Origin: Legionella fallonii LLAP-10 | GTDB lineage: Bacteria; Pseudomonadota; Gammaproteobacteria; Legionellales; Legionellaceae | Length of the DNA stretch: 64,000 nucleotides | Direction of reading: 5' to 3' | Assembly: GCF_000953135.1 (NCBI RefSeq) | Contig: NZ_LN614828.1 | Span: 62,001-126,000 of the forward strand | Shown here: positions 36,193 to 43,406 of the stretch, piece by piece | How positions within the stretch are numbered: position 1 is the stretch's first letter | Layout: every line of letters starts with the position of its first letter | Translations under genes and position numbers: made by a program | The notes under the pieces: model-generated | Databases searched by the model: none | What the model was told of the DNA's origin: nothing | Seen by the model: only the letters and a program-made list of their open reading frames with translations

Positions 36193-37177
36193 GAAAAGAT
36201 CTCTTTCTGGTGTTATAGCTAATGATTCGGAGGTAGCAGTAATTAATAATAAAATTATACTACCTGCTACATCAAGGACTTTGAATCAAGATAAAAAAAA
36301 CAATCATAGCGAGGCAGTTAGAGGAACAGAGTTTTTAGTTGAACCATCTGACTGTCGTCCTTGGAAATTCCATAATAGAGATAATGTTTGGATGAATGTA
36401 GATAAATGCCAAGATCTTATTTCTTCTATTAGAAAGAATGGACAAAAAGTTCCTATATTTGCACGAAAAATAGAGAATGATCCTGATGGGAAAAATTGGG
36501 AGATTATAGCGGGAAGAAGAAGATGGTTTGCATGTAATCATTTGGGTATAAAAATTCGCGTTAAAGCAACAGATGCTAATGATCGTGAATGTGCGATTTT
36601 AATGAATTTAGAAAATAAAGATAGAAATGACATTAGTGAATTTGAAGATGCTATAAGTTTCAAACAACAACTTGAAGCTAATTTATTTGACAGTCAAGAT
36701 GAGATGGCTATAGCTCTAGATCTTAAAAAGAGTAAGCTGTCTAAAATGTTATCTGCTGCTAAAATTGTAGAATACAAAGAGATTATAGAACTTTTTAAAG
36801 ATATTACCCTATTAAAAATTAACCCAGTATATTCTCTAGTTATATTGTTAGAAAAGAGCAGTATGAATGAAGAGCTAATAATTAAAAAAGCAGAATATTT
36901 GCGCGATGTAATATCAAGTAGAAAATCACCAATAAAAACTAATGTTATTATTAATGAATTAATAGGCTCAGTAGATAATGAAGATAAAAAGAAAAACAAA
37001 ACATATAGGGCGTTTAAGTTGGATGAAAAAGTAATAATTAAGACAAATGAGATAACTTCGAGAAAAGTTGTTTTCGAACTTAATAAATCGAATTTAATCA
37101 ACTTTAGCCCTGAAGAAATCAAAAATGTTGTATTAGAAGCATTAAATGAGTACATGGCTGAACACTCAGTTTCATAA
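36179..37177 (+). CDS. parB: ParB-family partition protein
   Basis: Centromere-binding protein that loads ParA. About 332 residues with the ParB/Srx N-terminal domain (SDCRPWKFHNRDNVWMN, DLISSIRKNGQKVPIFARKI, WEIIAGRRRWFAC, NLENKDRNDISEFEDAISF), which includes the GxRR CTPase-type motif, and a central HTH (SQDEMAIALDLKKSKLSKMLSAAKI). The C-terminus is charged and helical, fit for dimerisation. I start it at ATG 36179, with AGGAGG ending 6 bases before; a GTG at 36173 is the alternative. It overlaps the end of parA by 14 bp. Confidence 0.92.
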   Translation: MSTRKKRSLSGVIANDSEVAVINNKIILPATSRTLNQDKKNNHSEAVRGTEFLVEPSDCRPWKFHNRDNVWMNVDKCQDLISSIRKNGQKVPIFARKIENDPDGKNWEIIAGRRRWFACNHLGIKIRVKATDANDRECAILMNLENKDRNDISEFEDAISFKQQLEANLFDSQDEMAIALDLKKSKLSKMLSAAKIVEYKEIIELFKDITLLKINPVYSLVILLEKSSMNEELIIKKAEYLRDVISSRKSPIKTNVIINELIGSVDNEDKKKNKTYRAFKLDEKVIIKTNEITSRKVVFELNKSNLINFSPEEIKNVVLEALNEYMAEHSVS

Positions 37178-37191
37178 ATGAAACTGAGTGT
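37162..37191 (+). terminator. Perfect 14-bp inverted repeat at the end of parB
   Basis: ACACTCAGTTTCAT (37162-37175) and ATGAAACTGAGTGT (37178-37191), with the parB stop codon spanning the 2-base centre. The following T-run is weak (TATATGTTTTT), so it may act as a terminator for parAB or be a protein-binding site such as a centromere (parS) for ParB. Confidence 0.55.
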
Positions 37192-37335
37192 AACTATATG
37201 TTTTTAATAGATTTATAAAAAAATAAACTTGGATTTCTCATATTAAAAAATGAAACTGCATTAGTTGGCGGGCTAATTTTTAATGTTGATGTAATTAAAT
37301 CATTTTTGGTTTTTTAAAAATGATTTAAAGTCATG

Positions 37336-37400
37336 CAACCATAACATATAAGATTTATAAAACCATTTATGAATATTAAATTGATTTAAAAACCATATTC
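37336..37400. promoter_or_regulatory. Three AACCAT operator-like repeats upstream of the S24 repressor
   Basis: AACCAT occurs at 37337-37342, 37361-37366 and 37391-37396, the latter two inside AAACCATTTAT and AAACCATATTC. They lie 40-105 bp upstream of the repressor gene. The AAACCATTTAT form recurs, inverted, upstream of the transfer operon at 40494-40504. Confidence 0.5.
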
Positions 37401-37439
37401 TGTTATTTTTTAATCAAAATCCTAATTCAATCGGTCAAA

Positions 37440-38087
37440 ATGATACATGATACCAAAAAAGGAAAAAAAGCACTGTTTCTTAGTTCAAATTTAACTTATT
37501 TACTTACACAACATGCTTTGGACATCAAAAATTTGTCTATAGAAACTGGTGTGCCTCCTGCAACATTAGCTAGATTGCGAAGAGATGGAAGTAATCCAAC
37601 TTTGTCATCTATTGAACCATTGCTCGATTTTTTTAGAGTCGACATGGATGCATTTCTTTATGAAGATATGTCCAGTCCAAATTATCAAAATAGAAAAAAA
37701 ATGGGTGATTTAGTACACATCTCCGTTTATTCATTGGAAGATATAGCAAGTGGAAGGAAAAATGCGAAAGTATTAAAGTTTATTGGTGCAGCAGGGATAA
37801 CTGGAGAAAATGTATTTGGTATTTCGATAAATAGTGATGCTCTAGCACCGGCATTTCAAAGTAACTCGATTGTAATTATTGATCCAAATCTTAAACCAGT
37901 CGAAGGCGATTATGTTCTTTGTTGTTTAGGCAGTGGCGAAGAAGATGCACCTGTTTTTAGGCAGATATTTATAGATGGAAATGATTATTATTTTAAACCG
38001 GTTAATCCTGGATTTGGAGACATGAAGCATTATGAGAGTTATAAAATTTTAGGTGTAGTTATAAAATCAATTGAATCATATAGGTAA
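37440..38087 (+). CDS. Phage-repressor-like regulator (XRE helix-turn-helix plus S24 domain)
   Basis: 215 residues: an N-terminal XRE-type HTH (NLSIETGVPPATLARLRRDGSNPTLSSIEPLLDFF, about 25-62) and a C-terminal S24/LexA-like domain (VFGISINSDALAPAFQSNSIVIIDPNLKPVEGDYVLCCLGS ... PVFRQIFIDGNDYYFKPVNPGF). The Ser of the S24 motif is recognisable, but the expected Lys position appears to be occupied otherwise (VFRQI), so self-cleavage is doubtful. It most likely controls plasmid functions, including its own gene and the tra operon, through AAACCAT sites present at both promoters. Followed after 3 bp by a transporter gene. Confidence 0.8.
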   Translation: MIHDTKKGKKALFLSSNLTYLLTQHALDIKNLSIETGVPPATLARLRRDGSNPTLSSIEPLLDFFRVDMDAFLYEDMSSPNYQNRKKMGDLVHISVYSLEDIASGRKNAKVLKFIGAAGITGENVFGISINSDALAPAFQSNSIVIIDPNLKPVEGDYVLCCLGSGEEDAPVFRQIFIDGNDYYFKPVNPGFGDMKHYESYKILGVVIKSIESYR

Positions 38088-38090
38088 GTT

Positions 38091-38852
38091 GTGAAAGATA
38101 AAGAATCTAAAACACCGCAATTTTATGTGCGTCCAAGAAATTACAATCAATATAATTATGTGTATTTTTTTATGATGCTATTTATAACTATTTTTATAGT
38201 TTGTGATATAACAGCATTTAGGATGACTAATTTATTTGGAACTGTCGTACCTGTTAGCGGATTAATTATTCCAGTTGTTTTCTCATTAGGTGATTTAACT
38301 GCGGATGTTTATGGTTACCAAATTTCAAGAAAATTAATTTGGAATGCACTTGTTTGCCAGTTTATATTTGGAATTTTAATAACGTTGGCAGTAAATTTTC
38401 CTAGTCCAACAGATAACATAGATAACATTCATTATAATGAAGCCTTTAAACATATTATTAGAACTAATATTACAAGTTGCATGTCAGTATCCAGTGGAAT
38501 GTTTACGAATGCATTTTTAATGTCAAAGTTTAAAATATGGATGAATGGAAAACGTTTTTGGATAAGGACAGTTTTGTCTAGTTCAATTAGTGAATTTGTT
38601 CTTTGCTTTGTGGCCTATGCCACATTGTATGTGGGGTTAAAAAGTCCAATTGAAATATGGAAAATAATTCTTAGTGTATGGTATTACAAGCTTATATTTG
38701 CTCTATTAGCAGCACCTATAGTTTCAATTATTGCTTCAAAAGTAAAAAAATGGGAAAAAAGTGATGTATTTGACCATGGGGTAAATTACAATCCTTTTTT
38801 GTATAATTATAATGCTGACAATAAGGCTACCAACAACATTGGATTAATATAA
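38091..38852 (+). CDS. VUT-family membrane transporter (queuosine precursor transporter, YhhQ-like)
   Basis: 253-residue inner-membrane protein with six hydrophobic segments. The family signature is clear: NLFGTVVPVSGLIIPVVFSLGDLTADVYGY (conserved G-D-x-x-[AT]-[DE]-V-Y-G), RTNITSCMSVSSGMFTNAFLMSKFK, and WIRTVLSSSISEFVLCFVAY. YhhQ proteins import the 7-deazaguanine precursors preQ0/preQ1 for tRNA modification. It starts with GTG, 3 bp after the repressor gene, and is likely cotranscribed. Why a plasmid carries it is unclear; queuosine supply or deazaguanine DNA modification are possibilities, but no partner enzyme is seen here. Confidence 0.82.
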   Translation: MKDKESKTPQFYVRPRNYNQYNYVYFFMMLFITIFIVCDITAFRMTNLFGTVVPVSGLIIPVVFSLGDLTADVYGYQISRKLIWNALVCQFIFGILITLAVNFPSPTDNIDNIHYNEAFKHIIRTNITSCMSVSSGMFTNAFLMSKFKIWMNGKRFWIRTVLSSSISEFVLCFVAYATLYVGLKSPIEIWKIILSVWYYKLIFALLAAPIVSIIASKVKKWEKSDVFDHGVNYNPFLYNYNADNKATNNIGLI

Positions 38853-38894
38853 ATTTTCGTCTAAATAGGATGGTTTTAATTAGGAGTTAGTTGT

Positions 38895-39431
38895 ATGAAG
38901 GCGAGTAATGTTATAAGTTATTTTGGTAGTTTAGTAAATAAACTAGAACCAGAATATACTCTTCGACTAGAAGATATAATTTATAGTAAATCACATGGTC
39001 ATGAAATATGTGTTATGCAGTTAGTTGGCAAAAGCGCATTTCCAAAATATACAACCGAAGAGTTATTATCTGATCCTAGTGCAATGATTGGTTTAAGTCC
39101 TCAAGATGCCGTTACAATTACTCGTTTAGATTACACAATTAAAGAACGTAAACGTAAGTATCAAGTTCTAGAAATAGATAGAAATGGAACTATTTTGCTT
39201 AGAGATTCTTCTGGAAAAGAATGTCGATTTTCAGAAAAAAACATCTCATCTACTAGAGAAATGATTAAAGATATGAGAAGTGAGGATGCGCACGATCTGG
39301 GTTATAGAGTAGGCTTTAGAGAAGGTGTTAATGCTAAAAAATATAAAAAGCAGGCATCAAAAGACATTAGAGCCAAAATTATGAGATTTATTCCTTTTGG
39401 TAAAATAGGTAAAAAAAATGAATTGGGTTAG
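38895..39431 (+). CDS. Unknown protein
   Basis: 178 residues, no signal peptide or membrane segment. The middle part (AVTITRLDYTIKERKRKYQVLEIDRNGTILLRDSSGKECRFSEKNI) looks like a small beta-barrel, and the C-terminus is very basic (KKYKKQASKDIRAKIMRFIPFGKIGKKNE), which suggests nucleic-acid or membrane contact. I do not recognise a family. GGAGTTAG precedes the ATG. It ends inside a strong terminator and is the last gene of the repressor operon. Confidence 0.65.
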   Translation: MKASNVISYFGSLVNKLEPEYTLRLEDIIYSKSHGHEICVMQLVGKSAFPKYTTEELLSDPSAMIGLSPQDAVTITRLDYTIKERKRKYQVLEIDRNGTILLRDSSGKECRFSEKNISSTREMIKDMRSEDAHDLGYRVGFREGVNAKKYKKQASKDIRAKIMRFIPFGKIGKKNELG

Positions 39432-39457
39432 ATTTGAAACTCTAACCCAATTTTTTT
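39423..39457 (+). terminator. Strong rho-independent terminator between convergent genes
   Basis: Perfect 10-bp stem TTGGGTTAGA (39423-39432) / TCTAACCCAA (39441-39450), 8-base loop and seven Ts (39451-39457). An A-run on the other side means it can also stop transcripts of the convergent gene ending at 39459. Confidence 0.9.
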
Positions 39458-39458
39458 A

Positions 39459-40367
39459 TTAAAGACGACTTTTAAAAAAGGGGATGGAGTTATTTAATAA
39501 ATCTTCATCCCGAACAGCAAGTGCATTCGTAATTTTATCTTTTTTTACTGTGTTATGATCAGTTAAATGAAGTGTCGCTTTGCCAAGGGTAGAATATAAA
39601 TGTTTTTGTTCTACATCTGTTAAAGACTCTATATGTTTCATGATCGTCGAAATATCACCTCGTTTTATTGGCCCTGTTAAGGATTGTTCTGGTGACAAGG
39701 TTTTTTCAAGATTAGATACAGTTCCTCGCATGATATTTGTAATAACGTGCATTGCCATTTCATTTTCAACGCCAGCTTCTTTCATGCATGAAAGGGCTTG
39801 TTGTGCAAGAGTAACTAAATAATTTGAAGCAAAAACACCGGCCGCGTGATATGAAGATTTTTTTATTTTATCTATTTCGTAGGTAATTGAGCCTATAGAA
39901 TTAAAAAGAGAATGAACATAAGGAAAGGCTTCTTTATCCCCCTCTATAGCACAGTAGGTTCCAGCATATTGTTCAACACTTAACTCAGGCTTTGCAAAAC
40001 TTCTCATAGGGTGAACACTTGCTACATAACAACCCCGTTCTTTAACTGAAATTAATGCATCGGAAGTAATAGAACCACTGCAATGAAGAACTACGCTGCC
40101 TTTTTTTATAAATTTATTTTTACTTAATTCTTCACAAGTGACTGATATTAGATCATCTGGCGTTGTTATAAATGTAATGTCTGCATGTGGTAATTCGTTA
40201 ATTGTTGGACAATATTTACCTTGACCAATAAATTTAATTGCGTTTATAGAGCTTGTCTCAGATCTATTGCAAATAGATCCAATCTTTACTAGTTTGTTTT
40301 TAACAAGTAAATGCCCAATTGTTTTTCCTAGGTGACCAGCACCAATAATATTAACCAATAATGTCAT
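39459..40367 (-). CDS. Rossmann-like/DUF2520 NAD(P)-binding oxidoreductase of unknown substrate
   Basis: 302 residues. The N-terminal Rossmann fold is marked by VNIIGAGHLGKTIG (about 5-18), ADITFITTPDD and GSVVLHCSGS with the following VASVHPMRSF; the C-terminal helical DUF2520 domain has KKSSYHAAGVFASNYLVTLAQQALSCM and LTGPIKRGDISTIMKHIESL. This is the ProC/6PGDH-like family often annotated as F420-dependent NADP reductase-like. The HAAGVFASNY and TGPxxRGD motifs are those of a dehydrogenase. It is transcribed away from the csrA-tra operon and convergent with the gene at 38895. Confidence 0.85.
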   Translation of the reverse strand: MTLLVNIIGAGHLGKTIGHLLVKNKLVKIGSICNRSETSSINAIKFIGQGKYCPTINELPHADITFITTPDDLISVTCEELSKNKFIKKGSVVLHCSGSITSDALISVKERGCYVASVHPMRSFAKPELSVEQYAGTYCAIEGDKEAFPYVHSLFNSIGSITYEIDKIKKSSYHAAGVFASNYLVTLAQQALSCMKEAGVENEMAMHVITNIMRGTVSNLEKTLSPEQSLTGPIKRGDISTIMKHIESLTDVEQKHLYSTLGKATLHLTDHNTVKKDKITNALAVRDEDLLNNSIPFFKSRL

Positions 40368-40440
40368 GATAAATTTTTCTCATAAAATAAGTTTAATTGT
40401 TCCAAAAATACCACTTTATTAAAAAAAATTCAAATTAATG

Positions 40441-40504
40441 ATTTCAATGTTATTGAAATGAACAGCAAAACCATATATGATTTTAAAAAAACAATAAATG
40501 GTTT
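40441..40504. promoter_or_regulatory. Control region of the csrA-tra operon
   Basis: Contains the inverted repeat ATTTCAAT (40441-40448) / ATTGAAAT (40452-40459), AAACCATATATG (40468-40479) and ATAAATGGTTT (40494-40504), the last being the exact reverse complement of AAACCATTTAT upstream of the S24 repressor gene. The layout just ahead of csrA suggests an operator for that repressor over the transfer promoter. Confidence 0.5.
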
Positions 40505-40526
40505 AAAAATACTATAAAGGGTGCTC

Positions 40527-40703
40527 ATGCTTATTTTATCTAGGAAAAAAGGAGAAAGCATCATGATCAGTACGGATATATGTATCACCATTTTAAAAAA
40601 TTTGGATGGTACGGTTGACGTTGGTATTTCTGCGCCAAAATCAATACCTGTGAATCGTTTGGAAGTTTTTAATAAAAATAAAATTCAGGAAAAAAAGGAT
40701 TAA
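40527..40703 (+). CDS. csrT: CsrA paralog at the head of the transfer operon (CsrT-like)
   Basis: Small RNA-binding translational regulator. 58 residues starting MLILSRKKGESIMI, the CsrA N-terminal strand with the RNA-binding Arg6, followed by STDICITILKN and VDVGISAPKSIPVNRLEVF, where canonical CsrA has VRIGInAPkevxVhREEIY; the Arg of the RE pair is here RLEV, so RNA affinity may differ. I start at ATG 40527 with AAGGG 5 bases upstream (a GTG at 40521 is in frame). CsrA paralogs next to tra genes are known in Legionella integrative conjugative elements (CsrT), where they restrain transfer. It is 2 bp ahead of traT. Confidence 0.85.
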   Translation: MLILSRKKGESIMISTDICITILKNLDGTVDVGISAPKSIPVNRLEVFNKNKIQEKKD

Positions 40704-40705
40704 GC

Positions 40706-41449
40706 ATGAACGCAAATAAAAAAAAGATGTCTAAAGTCTTATTAGCTGGAACGATTGCGGTGTTAACCGGCTGTGCTGCAACACAGACGGCATTGGAGCA
40801 CCGCACCCTGGAGGTCAGCACAAAACAAAGTGAGCCTCTGTTTCTCGAACCCGTTTCCAAGGCTCAAAAAACGATTTACGTATCCATCAAAAACACATCA
40901 GATGAATCGATTGATATAACCCATCAATTAAAAACAGCATTAAGCAATCAAGGATATCGAGTGGTAAGCCAGCCTAATCTTGCGCATTACTTGCTGCAAG
41001 CTAATATTCTCAAAGTTGGGAAAATGAGTGTTGCTGCCAGTGAATCAGCACTTGGTGGAGGATATGGTTCTGCATTTGCAGGAGCTGTAGCAGGAACTGC
41101 TTTAGGTTCGTTTTCTAATAGCAGCTCAGGAATGATAGCAGGAGGAGTTGCTGGAGGTCTGGTAGGTTTAGCTGCTGATTCACTGGTAAAAGCCGTTAAT
41201 TACACAATGATTACTGACGTTCTAATCAGTGAACGCGTAGGAAAGGGGGTACAGGTAAAAGAGCAATTCGAATCTAATATAGCTAATGGTTCATCCAGTA
41301 CTACATTACAAAGTTATTCGAAATCAAGTCAATATCAAAAATATCGTATTCGTATTGTATCCAATGCGGATAAAGTGAATTTAAAGTTTTCTGATGCGCG
41401 TGGGGCGTTAGAGCAAGGATTAGTTAAAAACATTTCCGAAATTTTTTAG
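40706..41449 (+). CDS. traT: TraT surface-exclusion lipoprotein
   Basis: Outer-membrane lipoprotein that lowers uptake of related plasmids and gives complement resistance in F-like plasmids. 247 residues, close to F TraT. Lipoprotein signal with lipobox LTGC (Cys about 23), then TALEHRTLEVSTKQSEPLFLEPVSKAQKTIYVSIKNTSDE, the Gly-rich hydrophobic part (ALGGGYGSAFAGAVAGTALG ... GGVAGGLVGLAADSLVKAVNYTMITDVLISER) and a C-terminus NLKFSDARGALEQGLVKNISEIF, all as in TraT. AAAGGA precedes the ATG. Here it stands first in the operon, while in F it lies after traS/G. Confidence 0.92.
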   Translation: MNANKKKMSKVLLAGTIAVLTGCAATQTALEHRTLEVSTKQSEPLFLEPVSKAQKTIYVSIKNTSDESIDITHQLKTALSNQGYRVVSQPNLAHYLLQANILKVGKMSVAASESALGGGYGSAFAGAVAGTALGSFSNSSSGMIAGGVAGGLVGLAADSLVKAVNYTMITDVLISERVGKGVQVKEQFESNIANGSSSTTLQSYSKSSQYQKYRIRIVSNADKVNLKFSDARGALEQGLVKNISEIF

Positions 41450-41473
41450 GAAAATCAAGAGAAGGAATGCGTC

Positions 41474-41872
41474 ATGTTGAAACAAATAACAGCTCTGTCA
41501 GCACTATTTTTATGCGGTTTATCACAAAATTTTTGTTATGCGTCTGAGCTTAATAGCCAACATATAGCGAGCCAATGCATGAATATATCAAATCATTTGC
41601 GGAGCTTAGTGCGATTAAATCCTGATAGCCATTGCGTTGGCGATATTGAAAGCGTTGCTCGTTCTTTAGAATTGACAGGTCAACAATTCAAATTAGAAAA
41701 ACCCGAAAGGATCTTAACTGCAATTAAATATGCAGAATTAGAACTGCAAGAAATAAAAAACAATCGTGCCTACTGTACACAATTTTATTCATTGATTAAT
41801 CCGATAATGAAGGAAATCAAAACAACAGGTCATGAAGTCGAAGTTTTTGTAAGTGATTACTTGATTACTTAA
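41474..41872 (+). CDS. Exported small protein of unknown function
   Basis: 132 residues with a signal peptide (MLKQITALSALFLCGLSQNFCYA) and a helical mature part with three cysteines (SQCMNISNHLRSLV, SHCVGDIESV, AYCTQFYSL), perhaps disulfide-linked, which would suit the DsbC-like TrbB encoded downstream. No family recognised. It is between traT and the pilin gene and reads with them. Confidence 0.65.
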   Translation: MLKQITALSALFLCGLSQNFCYASELNSQHIASQCMNISNHLRSLVRLNPDSHCVGDIESVARSLELTGQQFKLEKPERILTAIKYAELELQEIKNNRAYCTQFYSLINPIMKEIKTTGHEVEVFVSDYLIT

Positions 41873-41959
41873 TTCTACCGAGAAAAAAACATAAAGATAA
41901 AAATATAGGCTGAAATTCTGGTCTAGGGGATCGTTTTGTTTAAAAAAGAGCAAGCAACC

Positions 41960-42265
41960 ATGAAAAAAGTAATGAGTCTTAGATTAAAACACATTGGTTC
42001 TTTTATAGGGTCATATGGGCTGATAAATAAGAAAATACACAAAAGCGGATTATTGATGCTGCCTATCATGCTTTTAAGTTCATGCCAAACACAGGTAATG
42101 CCCAAGCCTTTACCTGTGTTTGATTTTAGGCAAGGAGAGAAAACCACGTTTAATCCGCCTCGTTATTATGTGTGTGGGGATGCGTATTTTCCGTGCAGTT
42201 ACCAACAAAAAGTGATTATAAAAAAGGAGAAACAACATGGCACTATTAGCTCAATACAAAAATAA
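41960..42265 (+). CDS. Small putative lipoprotein overlapping the pilin gene start
   Basis: About 101 residues: a basic N-terminus, a hydrophobic segment with lipobox-like LLSSC, and a mature part with FNPPRYYVCGDAYFPCS, two cysteines. The frame can be extended to a TTG at 41936. The end overlaps the traA start by 29 bp, which is unusual, and the long basic region before the lipobox is atypical. It could be a small outer-membrane partner of the conjugation channel (VirB7/TraV-like), but that is a guess. Confidence 0.5.
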   Translation: MKKVMSLRLKHIGSFIGSYGLINKKIHKSGLLMLPIMLLSSCQTQVMPKPLPVFDFRQGEKTTFNPPRYYVCGDAYFPCSYQQKVIIKKEKQHGTISSIQK

Positions 42266-42539
42266 TGTAATTCATTTTATTCAAGCCCACCATGGGAAAA
42301 TCTTATTTCTGATGGTGCTTTTCCTCATAGCTCAGGGAAGTTTTGCTGAGGATGCGTTATCGGCTGCCGAACCAACCGTTAAAGATACGTATAACGGATC
42401 AATAAAAACCTATCTTTATGTTGGGGAGGCGGTTGCGGCCATTATGACCTTAATTTTTACTCGAAATATTAAGGCGTTAGGCGCTGTAGGTGGGGTAGCT
42501 ATTTTCTTAAACGTTGTAGCAGCACTGGCAGGGATTTGA
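42237..42539 (+). CDS. traA: F-type pilin TraA (prepilin)
   Basis: Subunit of the conjugative pilus. 100 residues with a long leader (hydrophobic ILFLMVLFLIAQGSFA, signal peptidase site after SFA-E), then DALSAAEPTVKDTYNGSIKTYLYVGEAVAAIMTLIFTRNIKALGAVGGVAIFLNVVAALAGI: two hydrophobic helices separated by a short basic turn, as in F pilin (70-residue mature form). AAAGGAG precedes the ATG. No traQ chaperone or traX acetylase is visible nearby. Confidence 0.85.
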   Translation: MALLAQYKNNVIHFIQAHHGKILFLMVLFLIAQGSFAEDALSAAEPTVKDTYNGSIKTYLYVGEAVAAIMTLIFTRNIKALGAVGGVAIFLNVVAALAGI

Positions 42540-42540
42540 T

Positions 42541-42834
42541 ATGGAGGACTACAAAAAATACAAGACCCCTCAGTTTCTCAATGAACCTTATCGATTAATC
42601 ATTTTCACAATTGATGAGGTGATTGTGGCTGTATTCACAATTTATGTGTTGGGTTTCGTTTGTGGGTTTGTAGTCACCTCAATGATTTTGGCCTGTGTGT
42701 TTTTATTTCTAATGCGGCGTATTAAAGGAAATGAAGGACCTTATTATTATGTACATTTATTTTATTGGTTCTTTTCATTGTCCCCAAAATTGCGCGCAAC
42801 GCCACCATCTTGGATTAGAGAATTTTTGGGGTAA
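42541..42834 (+). CDS. traL: Conjugal transfer pilus-assembly protein TraL
   Basis: Small inner-membrane component of the F-type T4SS (VirB3 counterpart). 97 residues, typical TraL length: KTPQFLNEPYRLIIFTIDEVIVAVFTIYVLGFVCGFVVTSMIL, the family N-terminus with P-x-x-L-x-[ED]-P followed by two hydrophobic segments, ending RIKGNEGPYYYVHLFYWFFS. One base after the traA stop. Confidence 0.88.
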   Translation: MEDYKKYKTPQFLNEPYRLIIFTIDEVIVAVFTIYVLGFVCGFVVTSMILACVFLFLMRRIKGNEGPYYYVHLFYWFFSLSPKLRATPPSWIREFLG

Positions 42835-42836
42835 CA

Positions 42837-43406
42837 ATGAAGATTGAGTATAAAAAATCGGAATTATCTAAAGAGAAAAAGAATAAGGTCTTATTGCTAT
42901 CACTAAGTGGCGTTTTGTTGGCGGTTGTTTTAATACAATCTATTACTGTAGGCGCTTTATTACATTACGCACACAGTAAGCACGACATTCGTTTTATACC
43001 ACCAAAAATTTCACAGGAATTTACCCTATCAGGAACCGGTGTTTCGGATGGGTACTTAAGAGACATGTCTAATTTTTTGACTCAGCTTCGTTTTAACGTG
43101 ACCTCCAGCTCAGCAGCACTCCAATTTAATTCCTTTTTAGGATATGTGTCTCCCTCGCTCTATGGCGATATGCGTGCGCAATTGGTTAAAGAAGTAGAGC
43201 AAATTACCCATGAGCATTTATCCAGTGTTTTTTATCCCATGACCTATGACATCGATAACAAGCATTTAAGCGTCAAAGTTTCAGGATTGATGAAGCGTTT
43301 TGTCGGCGTAGAAATGATGTCGGAAACTAAGGAAATCTTCTTAGTACAGTATTCCTATGAGTATGGCCAATTAAAAATTATGAATCTTTCCAAGGTGTCC
43401 AAATGA
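42837..43406 (+). CDS. traE: Conjugal transfer protein TraE
   Basis: Bitopic inner-membrane protein of the T4SS core (VirB5/VirB8-like scaffold), 189 residues, as in F. One N-terminal membrane segment (KVLLLSLSGVLLAVVLIQSITVGALL) and a periplasmic domain with SDGYLRDMSNFLTQLRFNVTSSSAALQFNSFLGYVSPSLYGDM, the characteristic TraE region. It ends in ATGA shared with traK. Confidence 0.88.
   Translation: MKIEYKKSELSKEKKNKVLLLSLSGVLLAVVLIQSITVGALLHYAHSKHDIRFIPPKISQEFTLSGTGVSDGYLRDMSNFLTQLRFNVTSSSAALQFNSFLGYVSPSLYGDMRAQLVKEVEQITHEHLSSVFYPMTYDIDNKHLSVKVSGLMKRFVGVEMMSETKEIFLVQYSYEYGQLKIMNLSKVSK

Noticed and set aside
36694..37155. Minus-strand 153-residue frame opposite parB
   Set aside because: Hydrophobic low-complexity shadow of the AT-rich parB gene.
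37162..40504. Idea of a CRISPR array from the repeated AAACCAT motifs
   Set aside because: The motif is only 6-11 bp, irregularly spaced, and no cas genes are present; operators are the simpler reading.
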